Positions 11,602-24,030 of a stretch of DNA of 64,000 bases are shown here, in pieces (the stretch's first letter is position 1; each line of letters opens with the position of its first letter). The stretch is from Lantana camara (lineage: Eukaryota > Streptophyta > Magnoliopsida > Lamiales > Verbenaceae), in contig CM074862.1 of NCBI GenBank assembly GCA_037501455.1, forward strand, positions 66,991,501 through 67,055,500, given 5' to 3'. The translations under genes were made by a program, and so were the position numbers. A model generated the notes under the pieces. The model had not been told where the DNA came from and did not search any database. It saw nothing but the letters and a program-made list of their open reading frames with translations.

Positions 11602-12234
11602 TCATCTCAAATTGGTTCGATAACCAAGACTTTGTTACTTTCATGTCATCCTTCACATTCCTAATGAGGAGGATGTCATCTACATAAAGTATCAGAAATT
11701 GAACCGAGGTTTCCAATTCTTTCTTATACACGCAGGATTCATTCGGATTTTGAATAAAGCCGACGATTTGACTACTTCATCAAATCGAATATTCCAATTC
11801 CTAGACGCTTGTTTCAATCCATAGATTGAATGTTGTAGTTTACAAACCTTTTGTTCGCTCCCACTGAATGTGAAACCCATGAGTTGCTACATTAAAGTGT
11901 CTTTGTCAATGTCTCCATTGAGAAAGGCTGTTTTCACATCCATTTGCCATATTTCGTAGTCGTAATACGCTGCAATGGCAAGCAATATCCTAATGGACTT
12001 TTGCATTTCAATCGGGGAGAAGGTTTCATCAAAGTCTACACCTGGTCTTTGAGTGAAACGTTTAGCAACTAATCTTGCTTTAAAGGCTGCCACGCTACCA
12101 TCTACTCCAAGCTTGCGCTTATATATCCATGTGCACCCTATAGGCCTGATCCCATCAGGTGGATCAACCAAGGTCCAAACTTGATTAGAGTACATGGAAT
12201 CCATTTTGGATTTCATTGCTTCTTTTCACTGTTC
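11602..12234 (-). pseudogene. Ty1/copia reverse transcriptase, N-terminal part
   Basis: The ORF at 12216-11887 holds the copia RT opening (VWTLVDPPDGIRPIGCTWIYK, then FKARLVAKRFTQ, then WQMDVKTAFLNGD with the first catalytic Asp). Following frames carry the KQASRNWN block and the ILYVDDILLI box with both Asp residues. At least two frameshifts and a stop separate these pieces. The domain is cut at 11601/11597 after a motif like LSNQFEMKD by the solo LTR, and resumes at 3383. RT of this lineage copies retrotransposon RNA in the capsid. Dead copy; upstream neighbour is integrase. Confidence 0.9.
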
Positions 12235-13340
12235 AGAGTCCGAATCTAATAGTGCCTTGTCATAGGTCAATGGATCATTATCCATTTGAGATGTTTGGTA
12301 GAGAAAACCATACCATCTCTCTGGTTGTCTAGGAATGCGTTTAGAACGTCTTATTTGAGGAGGGTTTTTGCGTGTATCACTCTCTTGGATTGGCTGAGAG
12401 ACGTTTTTCTCCAAACTTAGCATGGGGCCTCGGTCTCGAACCTCTTCGAGTTCTGCGATCTTGCCTTTCTTTTCTTTAAGGAACAAGTCGTCAAGAAAAG
12501 TGGCATTTCTTGACACAAAGACCTTTTGTTCAAGAGGATCATAGAAATAATATTCTATTGACTCTTTAGGATATCCTACGAAGTTACATAAGCTTGATCT
12601 AGCTTCAAGCTTATCTCCCACTGTCCTCTTCATGTAAGCAGGACAACCCCAAATTCTTAAGTAGGAATAATCAGGGATTTTCCCAAACCAAATCTCAAAT
12701 GAGGTTTTGGGTACAGATTTGGAAGGAACAAGATTCAGAATCTTAACTGCTGATTCTAGGGCATAACCCCAGAATGAAGGTGGAAATTCAGTGAAACTCA
12801 TCATGGAACGAACCATATCAGGTAAGGTTTTGTTCCTTCTCTCTGAAACTTCATTTAATTGAGGAGTTCCCGGAGGAGTCTACTGAGAGATAATTCCATT
12901 ATCTCCGAGATGACTAAGGAATTCATCACTTAGATATTCGCCACCTCGATCAGATCGAAGTGCCTTAACCTTGTGACCGGTCTGGTTCTCAACCTCCTTC
13001 TGAACTTCCAAGAATTTCTCAAAGGCTTCGGATTTATACTTCATTAAGTAAACATAGCCAAAACGACTAAAGTCTCCTATAAATGTTATGAAATATTGAT
13101 GATTTTTTTTGTACTTACACTAAGTGGTCCACAAATTTCAGTATGGATTAAATCCAATACTTTAGTGGCACATTCCACTTTACCATTAAAGGGAGTTTTG
13201 TCCATTTTCCCTTTAAGACATGATTCACAATGAGTTAATTCTTTTAGTTCATTATCATAGAATGATCCTAAATTAGTTAACTTAGCAATCCTATCTTTAG
13301 AAACGTGGCCTAAACATGTGTGCCATAAAGAAGCTGAGAT
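12226..13340 (-). pseudogene. Ty1/copia integrase and integrase-RT linker
   Basis: On minus, 13130-12817 contains the rve core in broken frames: FSRFGYVYLMKY (first Asp), ALRSDRGGEYLS (second Asp) and, after an in-frame TAG, GTPQLNEVSERRN with the catalytic Glu. The open stretch 12816-12226 (196 codons) holds the conserved SFWGYALESAVKILN and IWGCPAYMK blocks and the acidic linker ending RSKRIPRQPERWYGF. Catalytic residues survive, but the frame is broken by the stop and by shifts near 13100-13300. The enzyme would insert the cDNA; the copy is inactive. Confidence 0.88.
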
Positions 13341-14140
13341 CTTGTCATCTGTTTTGCGTTTGTTTAGTTATTGTATATTCAAAATATTAGTGTCTTTAGT
13401 TGTATAAAGTCCATTAGATAATGTACCAAGTAAAACAGAAGTTGATTCTTCTTACGATAAAAGTTTCCATTTCTAGAAAAAGTCTCAAAACCTTCACAAT
13501 CAAGTATTGGAATGGAAATGATATTAAGAATAATAGAAGGTACATAAAGGACTTTGTTCAAAACTAAAGTAAAGACACCTAAATCTAATCTACATGTCCC
13601 GATGGCTTGAGCTTGAACACTTGATTCATTCCTAACCTTCAGGACGCATTCTCCTTCTTCACACTGCCGAACCTCATTTAGCATCTGTACATCATTACAG
13701 ATATGAGCTCCACAGCTGGTATCAAGTACCCAAGAATTAGAATCAATAGATAGATTTACTTCAACAATAAATGCACCTTTCTTTAGAGTATCCTTGTACT
13801 CTTGGCAATTCCTCTCCCAATACCTTTTCTTGCCACAATGGTAGCAAACGTCCTCTCTCTGATTTCTTCTCTTCTTGCCCTTTTTCCTTTTAACCCCTCC
13901 ATCGAGTTTAAGAGATCCCTTCTTCTTGGGAACTTTCTTCCCTTTGCCTTTAGAAGGCCTAGAAGAGGAAGTGACCATCATTACTTTATGATCCTTCTTG
14001 ATCGTGTCTTCAGCAGGCACAAGCTGACTAATCAATTCAGCTACAGTAGCATAAAGATGATTCATGTTGAAGTTTAGCACGAAAGGATTTGAATGATGGT
14101 GGAAGCGATGCGAGCAACAAATCCACATCGAGTTCTTCAC
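13341..14140 (-). pseudogene. Ty1/copia nucleocapsid zinc knuckle and protease
   Basis: A Lys-rich stretch precedes a CCHC zinc knuckle, CYHCGKKRYWERNC, in which the zinc-binding His is replaced by Tyr. About 50 residues on is the aspartic protease signature SWVLDTSCGAHICND (usual form LDTGCGSHIC; here Gly to Ser). The rest corresponds to the protease body, after which similarity to the pre-integrase region is lost in a frameshift. The ORF overlaps the gag ORF upstream (14327-14037) in another frame, showing a frameshift near 14040-14140. Not functional. Confidence 0.85.
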
Positions 14141-14594
14141 TCAGTGGCATTTCCATGGAGGTCAGTTTCTCGTTCAAAGCAAGAAACTTTAGACCGTACT
14201 CATGGACACATGTACCTTCTTTCATTCTGAGATGAAAGAGCTTCTTAGAGGTGTTGTACCTTAGAACACGCTCTTTGGGGAGGTATAATTGCTCGAGATG
14301 GTCATAAATCTCCGAAGCATTTTTCATAGACTCATGTTACTTTTACATATCCGGAGATAGGTTGGCTAACATGAGGCAACGGGCTTGAAGATTATCTTCA
14401 GACCATTTCGCGATTGCCTCTCTTTCGGCCTGAGTCGGAGTCTCACCTTCAGCGACAGGCTCTCCCTCGAAGAGAACATATCTTCTCTTTTCAGAATCTA
14501 AAACTAACTTTAGATTCTGAAGCCAATCAGAGTAATTAGGCCCTGTCAACTTGTTTGATTCGAGGATGGATACCAAAGGGTTTTTGGTTGCCAT
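14037..14594 (-). pseudogene. Ty1/copia gag
   Basis: The start at 14594 gives MATKNPLVSILESNKLTGPN then YSDWLQNLKLVL, the typical opening of plant copia gag (capsid). The ORF stops at 14343 and continues at 14327 in a block with NTSKKLFHLRMKEGTCVHEY, also typical of this capsid family. A stop near 14340 and a frameshift near 14040 break it. Gag would form the virus-like particle. Transcription would come from a 5' LTR to the right, which is not preserved as a clean LTR in the window. Confidence 0.88.
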
Positions 14595-14859
14595 TTCAGA
14601 ATGTAGAGAATCACAGAACTACAACCTAAATGGAAAAATAGGGAAATCATGAGCATGCTGAATAATAATGATTACCTATTATCAAGGTCTTTAGAAATAT
14701 GTTCTCCCACTGTTTTTTAAAAAGTCTATAAATCCCAAACGACTTTAGAAGAAACTTATTTTCTCAATGGGTACTAGGATCCAAAGCATTCTTAGTTTTG
14801 GATCCACGACTAGTGAGACATCTAAAGGTCTAAGAATCTTTAGGTAGGTACAAATTGCC
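14595..14859 (-). other. Leader of the minus-strand copia element (part 1)
   Basis: Noncoding DNA between the gag start and the solo LTR. It continues at 16904 once the solo LTR is removed. It holds one copy (14800-14822) of a motif resembling ATCCACGACTAGTGAGACATC that recurs three times in the second part of the leader. Confidence 0.5.
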
Positions 14860-16903
14860 TGTTGGAAAACACAAAACACAAACGCAGCGAAAATTTAAAA
14901 TTTTTCCAAAAGATTGATTATGGACTTACAATGCTCGTATTGTATCATAGGGTGTTTAGAAACTTATGTAGGTTGAAGCTTTCTAGTGATGTCAGTACCG
15001 CCTACTAAACACCCTTCAAGCGGAATGTCCCTCGAACGGTTCTCGATAGATCCCAAAGCAGCGATCCTCCAAAGCGTATCCACACCAGTCCTAGAACACG
15101 ATCAAGCAAGTGAGAATGTTAGTTCTATAGCTTGTGTTAAAGGCTAGGATTTTGCTTTGAAAACTTTTCTTTTATTTTTCCTCAAAAACTTAACACTTCG
15201 TTAGTGTTGGTCTAAAGCAAAAGAGAAGCACCACCACTAGTATAAATACTAGTGTGGATCGAGCCCCTAGGGTTTCCAAAACCTAATGGGCTATGTTTTC
15301 TTGCTCACTAATTAACTAATTTAATTATTAATTTAATTGGAATAACAAGTTCCTAACTTATTCTCCAAGTCTTGCAAGAATCAACTTTCTCTCTCTTATA
15401 TTAGGAAGTTAGACTTTTCAACTTTCCTAAAGCTAAAGGTCAAGATTCAATAAATAATTTAATTCTCAATTAATTATTTATTGGGTTAAGCTTGAGAAAT
15501 AAAATCTTAATAATTAATTCAAAATTAATTAAAAGATTTAAATTAATTAATTACAATTTAATTAATTAATTTTAAAAAAGAACTCACGTGTAATAAAATT
15601 ACACGTCCGGAGACACGTACGTGCCACATGTGCGTGACATGTAGCAGCCCCGTGGACTGCGTGACACGTGGCAGCCACGTGTGCTTGACACGTGGCAGCT
15701 ACTCACGCCATCCTTACTCCGTTTCGATCAACAATTTGATCCTTCGTTAATCATATTAACATCCTACCATAACCCTCGTGTCCTGGCATTTGTGTGTGAC
15801 CCTTTAGGTTCATTATTCGATTAGCAGTGACAGTAATTAATTAATTCACTAATTAATTAATCACTTCACAGATCTCACTATCGTAATCTAGCAATGGATG
15901 TGTGACCCCTAGCCGAATAACGAAATAAATCGAAGAACCTTTCAGTCAATAACATACAGTGAAGTACGATCCTCCTACAACTCCATCTCTCAATCAAGAA
16001 CTAAGGCATGGGAATATTCTCAGAGCTCAAATATTCTTGATCTTTAAAGTTAAGTTCGTTTCATATCCATTTAGATCTCAATCCAAGAAAACCCCATTTT
16101 CTTGATGTCTTGATCTTTTATCCACCTTGGTCAAGGGTTTAAGTTTAATGGACTACGAACAACTCAATCAATAAGAGATCATTCTTGTTCTTGCAACAAG
16201 TGTAGGTCCTTTGTCGATTCTACTAATTCTACATACGCCACTTGTGTAATCCCAACATAGGCTGTGGTTCAGGTGTCTATATGGCGACACCCTTTTGAGC
16301 CTATATCAAAGATTACAGAGTTAGCTCATATGACACATTACAGGATCTCAAGTCTAAGGATTAATGAATCACGTTATAGACCTGTGTTATATTTCCTAAT
16401 CTGGATGTTTCTAGGAGACTTCCTTTCCCATTTAGGAATGTTCTCACGTGGGACATCTCAATGATGAAGTTCTAGTAATAATCACCCTCGTGTATTATGA
16501 ACACATCATCATATGCACTTATCACTCCATGAAATTGAGCGATCCTTCAAAAGGACATAATCACACAAGCAAGTCTCAGTAGAGTCAAGGTCGACACTCC
16601 CACTGTCTGTCGGACTCTCGACTTGGAGAAGTTTCTAATCCTCGCCTACGGAGTTGAGAACTTGTTTCATGTGTCGTTCCCATAACTACAAATTTCTTAA
16701 CAGCCTCATCGGATTAGGGGAGTTCATGGGATTAAGGGAGTTCAATACATGCAAAAACACAGTCAACCCAAACAGACATAATTAAACACATTAAGAAGTG
16801 AATGCCTATAACAAAATCATCTCGTTTATTATTCAAAGACTGTTTGTGATTTTACAAGGAAATAGTAAAGCCAAAAGCTGCTTTAAGGGCACTATTCCTA
16901 ACA
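14860..16903 (-). mobile_element. Solo family B LTR, TSD TTGCC
   Basis: The ends read TGTTGGAAAAC (left) and TATTCCTAACA (right), that is TGTTAGGAATA...TTTTCCAACA on minus. TTGCC flanks both sides (14855-14859, 16904-16908), so this is a solo LTR of 2044 bp and not the 5' LTR of the neighbouring copia. It contains AT-rich blocks, a cluster of CACGTG-type boxes at about 15585-15710 and a TATAAATA near 15240 (minus strand reads TATTTATA). No genes. Confidence 0.93.
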
Positions 16904-18159
16904 TTGCCGATTCCATCCCCATAGAATTCCTAGTAATATTTTTGCATCACTAATCTTTCGATTGTGGACCCACAATTCGTGAGACATCCATATCTACTTT
17001 AGTGTTGAGCAAAAGCCATCAATCATAAGATCTCAACCAAACTTAGTCCAGATCGACCCACTACTCGTGAGACATCGCCCATTCTAAAATGGTCAAGAAA
17101 TATTAATTATTTAAAATAATTAATCAGGAAACTAAGAGTTAATAAGCTATACTAATTACCCCACGACTCGTGAGACATCAATTAGTTTCACTTATTAAGT
17201 CCTAAATCCTATTGATGGAATGTTAGAGATTTTATTACCGTGATAAAATACCTATTTATTCAAAATTGTTCAATAATTAATAAAGGGATTTTCGGATTTC
17301 TAGAGAGTTGTCTGGAATGACCTCACTGGCATATAATGTTATCTAAATTTTAATTGTGTTGTTTAATGCAGTTTCACATAAAGTGCATCACGGAAGCAAT
17401 TAGCAGATAACATGTCCTAGCATGATACTAATTATGAGATGATCATGGGTATCCTATCTTATATGTGATTTTGGGAGCCACTCCAAAATCACTAGTTCAA
17501 ACATTAATGCCACATAAGACAATTCATATCACATAGGGGTACAAAATTTAATGGGAAAACGCCCTATCTATTACGTTTAATAGAAACCCTACTAAACATT
17601 TTGAGGGGTCTTCTTATGGCCACCATTCTTCAAGTGCTTCTTGCGGATCCTTCTTATTCCATGGGTGTTTGTCTCCAAAATGAAAATAAAACCTCACTTC
17701 CTAAGTTCTACTCTTTTTACGTAAAGTAATATGGCTCAATTTTCATATTGGCCATAGACAAATACACAAGGCATACGCCTGCCCAAAAACAATAATAAGG
17801 AAAGCCACATAATAAACACATAACAGTACACACAGAAGTAGGGCTCCAACCCCAATTGAAAACGCGCAACTATAGGGCTCCGACCCCAATTGAAATCATC
17901 CATAAGCAGAATTTAAAATATACATAAGACTAACCCATGATCACCTAAACTAGCATGATTCCGCTCGAATTTAAATTTATCGATTAAATTTAAAATTCCT
18001 TTAACTTCAAGTTACAATTAACTTAAGTAAATTGAGTACAGTTCATTATTCAAGAATTTATTCAAAATTGAATCACCGGATCTTGACAAAACAACAATTA
18101 ATTCTAAAATATCATTCAAAGTGATATTTATTATTTTCTCAAGAAAATAGAACTTTTAA
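16904..18159 (-). other. Copia leader (part 2) and unassigned noncoding DNA
   Basis: After the TTGCC duplication the copia leader continues with three further copies of the CCCAC-TCGTGAGACATC motif (16965-16988, 17053-17076, 17159-17180). From about 17220 the sequence loses resemblance to anything else in the window; no ORF, PBS complementary to tRNA-iMet or clean LTR end was found. The element's 5' LTR must be degraded or displaced here. Confidence 0.4.
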
Positions 18160-18533
18160 GATACCTCTAGTTGTCGTTCCTTGATTCCTGTAACCATGCA
18201 TTTTAAAATAGGCGAGGAGTTACTCAAAGTGACTAAGTGAGGCGTATTATCTTTTATGTATATGTATTTAGATATATTTATAAGTATATAGGACCAAGAG
18301 GATCTTGGTCTAAAACAATCGCAATAGGATGTAGTAAATATAATCTGGAACATGATAGATTTTAAAATAGTAGGAATAGGGGTATGTGGAAATTGTTTAT
18401 AAAAACATGAACCGTTTGTAATAAGAACTTTAATGCCGGAAGCTAGGCCTCTCCATCCTTAACTCCTTAAATATTTGATAAAACAGTAACGGTACTGTAC
18501 ATGGTACCGATACTTTAATAAAAAATATAATAA

Positions 18534-20444
18534 TACCGCTTAACGAACACCCTTCAAGCGAAATCCCTCGAACGGCCTTCGAATTAGACTCCAAATTAGA
18601 AGCCCTTCAAAGCGTATCCACACCAATCCTAGAACACGATCAAGTGAGTGAGAATGCTAGTTCTATGGCTTGTGTTTAGCTACGATTTACTTTGAAAACT
18701 TTTCTTTTTGATTTTCTCAAAAACTTAACACTTCTCAAGTGTTAGTCTCAAAATAAGAGAAGCACCATCCCTAGTATAAATACTAGGTTGGTTCGAACCC
18801 CTAGGGTTTCCAAGAACCAATTGGATTGTTTTCTTGCTCACCAATTAACTCATTTAATTATTTAATTTAATTGGAAAAATAAATTCCCAACTTGTTCTCC
18901 AAGTCTTGCAAGAATAATCTTCTCTCTCCTACAATAGGAAGTTTGACTTTTCAACTTTCCTAAAGCTAAAAGTCAAGATTCAATAAATAATTTAATTCCT
19001 AATTAATTATTTATTGGGTTAAATTTATTTGAGAATAGTCTTAACAATTAATTCAAAATTAATTAAAAGACCAAAATTAATTAATTACAATTTAATTAAT
19101 TAATTTCTAGAAAAGAATTCACGTATGAAATAAATCGTATGTCAAAACTATATCACCGACACACGTGCGTGACATGTGTTGGCCATGTGTGCATGACACG
19201 TGGCAGTCACGTACGGTGCATGACACGTGGCAGTCACGTACGGTGCATGACACGTGGCGGGTCCACATCATTGTGGGCCTCTTTCGATCAACAATTTTGA
19301 TCATTCGTTAATCATATTAACATCCTACCATAACCCTCGTATTTTGGCATTTGTGTGTGACCCTTTAAGTTCATTATTCGATTAGCATTGATAGTAATTA
19401 ATTAATTCCCTAATTAATTAATCACTTCACAGATCACACTACCGTAATCTAGCAATGGGGGTGTGGCCCCTAGCCGAATAACGAAATGAATCGAAGAACC
19501 TTTCAGTCAATGACAATCATTGAAATACGATCCTTCTACAACTCCATCTTTCAATCAAGAACTAAGGCATGGGAATATTCTCAGAGCCCAAATATTCTTG
19601 ATCTTTAAAGTTAAGTTTGTTTCATAACCATTTCGATCTCAATCCTAGAAAACCCCATTTTCTAGATGTCTTGATCTTTTATCCACCTTGGCCAAGAGTT
19701 TAATATTAATGGACTATGAACAACTCAATCAGTAAGAGATCATTCTTGTTCTTAACAAGTGTAGGTCCTTTATCGAGTCTACTAATTCTACATATGCTAC
19801 TTGTGTAATCCCAACATAGGCCATAGTTCAGGTGTCTATATAGCGACACCCTTTTAAGCCTATATCAAAGGTTACCACGTTAGCTCATATGAGACATTAC
19901 AGAATCTCAAGTCTAAGGATTAATGAATCACGTCATTGACCTGTGAGATATTTCCTAATCTGGAAGTTTCAAGAAACTTCCTTTCCCATTTAGGAATGTT
20001 CTCACGTGGGACATCTCAGTGATGAAGTTCTTGTAACAATCACCCTTATGTATTATGAACGCATCATCGTATGCACTTATTACTCCATGAAACTGAGTGA
20101 TCCTTTAAAAGGACATAATCACATAAGCAAGTCTCAGCAAAGTCAAGGTCGACACTCCCGCTGTCTGTCGGACTCATTGACTTGGAGAAGTTTCTAATCC
20201 TCGCCTATGGAGTTAAGAACTTGTTTCATGTGTTGTTCTCATAATGATAAAGTTTTTAACGGCCTCATTGGATTAGGGGAGTTCAGTACTGCAAAATACA
20301 GTCAAACCCATACACACATAAATAAGTACATAAAGAAGTGATTGGCTATGAACAAAATCATTTCGTTTATTATTCAGAGATTGTTTGTGATTTTACAATT
20401 AAATAGTAAAGCCAAAAGCTACTTTAAGGGCACTATTCCTAACA
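18534..20444 (-). mobile_element. Family B LTR, truncated at its 3' end
   Basis: Strongly similar to 14860-16903 in the same orientation, ending TATTCCTAACA at 20444. Similarity starts only at TACCGCTTAACGAACACCC; the last about 130 bp of the LTR, including TTTTCCAACA, are missing. The short motif ATCCTTAACTCC occurs on both sides (near 18457 and 20444), so the flank is partly duplicated or rearranged. No genes. It includes a 27-bp tandem array of CACGTG boxes. Confidence 0.82.
19191..19259 (-). repeat. 27-bp tandem repeat carrying CACGTGG and CACGTAC boxes
   Basis: Units start at 19191, 19218 and 19245 (about 2.6 copies). Each unit contains GACACGTGGC and GTCACGTACG, both ACGT-core elements of the kind bound by plant bZIP and bHLH factors. 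The other B LTRs have similar boxes in this place but not the exact tandem form. Confidence 0.85.
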
Positions 20445-21341
20445 TCCTTAACTCCGCTTGTCACGCCCAGGGAGCTACCCTGTGGTGACGTAAACAATAA
20501 GCGGGAGGTCATACATCTCCGTTATCTCTTGGCCTGGTGTAGCTAACCTCCAGCTAAACCACTACCAAGAGTTGGTGGCAGTCCGCATCACCAACAACAC
20601 CCTCGGCCCGATACCTTCCGGGTAATTTCTCGATACGGATACAGCTGGGGCCCATAATAATAATACTGATAAAATATTTTGCTTGCTTGCCAGGAATCAA
20701 TGTTTTGATAAAGTGGACCTAAAGTATATAGCGCCCTAGTAAAACGTTGGTTCCGGCATAAAAGTATTTTTCCCTTGAAAAGGGGTAATAAATCATAAAT
20801 AATAGGTAGGTTTAAAAATATTTTTTATATAGATACAATGTATAGGCATGATTCCAGTTGAAAATATTTTAACCCTTACCAAATACCGGTAGTTAGTCAA
20901 AGTCATGTGGATTCCATTGCTTGATCCTAATTTTGCCTGAAAGTATTAACTACTATAGGCTTAAGACTAGGTTCTTATTATTCTAATCAAGTAAGCACAT
21001 AAAGTACATAAAGTATAACACGTCAGAAAATATTCGGTAAACCCTAATTTTAACCGTTTAAGTGAATTTCTTTAAGTACACAGGTTTTATGAATTCTTTA
21101 ACTAATCAAATATTTATTAATCATATTATGACCCTAATTATAAGATTTGGAATGAAAATTAGGGTTTAATTTAGCAATGTAGGTCATGTTTTAGAAAATG
21201 TTTACAAAATTGCCGATTTTTGGAAAATTCGGATAAAATCATTCTTTAAAAATTTCAAAACTTATATTATAATTATTTTTAAATAAATTTGAAATATTTA
21301 TTATAAATGTTGAAAAAAAAGTCAGAATTACTATTGAAAAC

Positions 21342-23480
21342 TGTTAGCAATAGTGCCTAGAAAGCCGATTCGACGAAATCTGCTTTGGGACTTTCCTTGT
21401 GTCACAGACAATCTTTGAATAATACACGATTGATTATTATCATAGGCAAACACTTCTTTATATGCCAATACGTGTTTTATATGCTTCCATTACATGTGCA
21501 TGTATTAGAACTCCCCTAATCCGTAAGGCTATTAGGGACTTTGTCATTAGGTGAATGACACATAAAATAAGCCCCAACTCAAGGCCGGATTAGAAACCAC
21601 TCCAAGTCGATGAGTCCGACAAACAGTGGGAGTGTTGATTAGGCTCGATTGAGACTTGCTCGTGGGATTGCATCCTTGAGAAGGAGCATCGTATTTCATG
21701 GGGTGTAAAGTGCATAGTTGATGCATATGCAATACATGAGGGTGCTCGTTTTGAGAACAGGTACAGTGAGGTGTCCCACGTGAGAAGATTCCTAAATGGG
21801 AAAGGAAGTTTCCACTTCAGGAAGTGGAAACTTCCAGATTAGGAAATATCTAACAGGTCAATGGCGTGAGTAAAGTAATCCTTTGACTTGAGATTCCATT
21901 GATGCTTTGTGGGCTAACTCTGTAGTCTTAGGTATAAGCTTTAAAGGGTGTCACCTTAGACAACTGATTCAAAGCTTATGTTGGGGTTGCACAAGTGGCA
22001 CATGGAAGCATATGAGAATCAACAAAAGACCTACACTTGCTTTAATTCAAGAAGATCTCTTATTGCATAAGTCGTTCATATGCCATCCTAAACCCTAGGC
22101 CGAGGTAGTGGATCAAGACATCAAGAAAAGAGTTTCTTGGATTGAGATCAAATAGATATGAAATGAACCTAACTTTATGATTGAGATTAGTAGGGGTCTC
22201 ATTATTCGCATGCCCTAGATCTTAATCAAGAGATGGATTGGTAGGAGGATTGTACCTCACAGTTGTCATTGACTGAAAGGTTCTTTCGAATATATATTCA
22301 TTGTTCGTGTAGGGGTCATACACCTGTTGCTAGATTATGGTCATATGCTCTGTGAACTAATAAAGCATATTAGTCTCACTGCTAATTGAAACTGAACCAA
22401 GGGGGTCACACACAAATGCCAGATTCGAAGGGTATTGAAGGAAAGATCAAATAGTTGATCGAGACAAGACTACATGTGTGAAGAACACGTGTGGCACGTG
22501 AGAGAGGTTTGGGGCGTGTGGTCCGATTAAATAATTGGACCATATGTTAATTAATTGGAGAATTAATTATAAAGCCCAAATATAATTAATTAGGAAAATT
22601 AATTATAAATCCCTAATATAATTAATTAGGAGAATTAATTGTAAAACCAAAATAAAATTAATTAGAGAATTAATTTTAGCTCGTTAGAATTAATTAGATA
22701 ATTAGTTCTAATGCCCTTCATGGAATTAATTAAGAGAATCAATTCTAATTATTTAATTATTTAGTTGTTTAGCTATTCTACTTTGATTAGAATAAATAAA
22801 TAAATAAATATTAAATATCTTCTATTTATTATTCTAGTAAATATTAATTCTAATATGATTAGAATAAATATAATTGGAATAAGGTATTTAATTGTTATTG
22901 GAATAATTAAATATTCCTAATTAGTTAGGAACTCTCTTTCTAGAAGAATAGATATCTTATTTTGAATAAGACTCCTATTACTTGGAGAGAAAGGAAATAG
23001 AAGAAATGTCAAAGTTGGAATCCAGTTCCAATAAGACTTAGGGTTCGAAACCCTAGCCTACTTATAGGCTAAGGGGTTCGAATTTTGGGGCTTACGCGTG
23101 AAAGATGGATCACGCCCAATCTACATAGCTTCAAGAATTTGGGAGAATTCTCTTGCTCTCTTTCTTCTCGTTTTGTTTCTTTCTTTACACATGTCATAGT
23201 ACTAGCATGCTCACTCACATGATTTGAATCTAGGACTGGTGTAGATTATTACTCCAGAGGAAACCTACTATGGAATCTAAAGAAAGAATCTTTCAAGGGA
23301 CGAGGGTTGTCATTACCGCATGAAACACATTTGAGGGTGGCTCAAAACGTGTCAAGAAAGCGACGATTCTTGTAAGTTCTTGAATCCCTAAGATTAGAAA
23401 TAGAAATTGCAAGTCACGATCTTACTTTTTGGGAAAATTTTTAAATTTTGTTGCGCTTTCTGATCATGTTTTTCCCAACA
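21342..23480 (+). mobile_element. Solo family B LTR, TSD AAAAC
   Basis: Begins TGTTAGCAATAGTGCC and ends TTTTTCCCAACA (2139 bp). AAAAC is present at 21337-21341 and 23481-23485. Flanking family C sequence joins correctly when the LTR is removed, as shown by comparison with 1400-1480. It holds AT-rich AATTAATT blocks and a few CACGTG boxes near 22470-22500. No genes. Confidence 0.93.
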
Positions 23481-23991
23481 AAAACATTTACTATTCAATT
23501 TTCTAAGAATTAAACAATTTATAACATAAAATTAGACACACACACACACACACACTATCACACGTGCACTATGATCAATTCAAGAACATTATGAACATGT
23601 TCTTAGACTTATTAATATGTTCATATCAGTTCATGGTCATATTTAATAGATTCTAAGTTCATAACATATAATTAAACTTAAAATGTAGCACTTTATGAAA
23701 TTTTAATCATAAAAATAAATTTAAATAAATTCTTCTCAGCATGAATTTAATCAAATAAGACCATCAATTTTTAAACACATAATCACATTATATCATATCA
23801 TAAAGCATGCATTTAATTAAATAAAATTTATATATGTAATCACATTTTCCATAAAACTAAATGCATATAATTCATAAAATAAAATTCCTCAAGGCCTAAA
23901 TTAATTAAATCTAAGCATGTTATAACTATAATATACTAAGAACATTATATAAAGTATGAAATAATAAAATAAAAAGTATCATACCTAGTGT

Positions 23992-24030
<39 letters not shown>
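23992..24030. repeat. GA microsatellite
   Basis: Almost uninterrupted GA dinucleotides (one GATA interruption) inside the family C repeat. On the sense strand of that repeat this is a CT tract. Confidence 0.95.

Noticed and set aside
14860..16903. 5' LTR of the minus-strand copia
   Set aside because: The TTGCC duplication on both sides shows a separate solo LTR insertion in the copia leader.
18457..20456. 12-bp duplication ATCCTTAACTCC as target duplication of the 18534-20444 LTR
   Set aside because: Too long for an LTR element, and the left copy is about 80 bp away from the truncated LTR edge.
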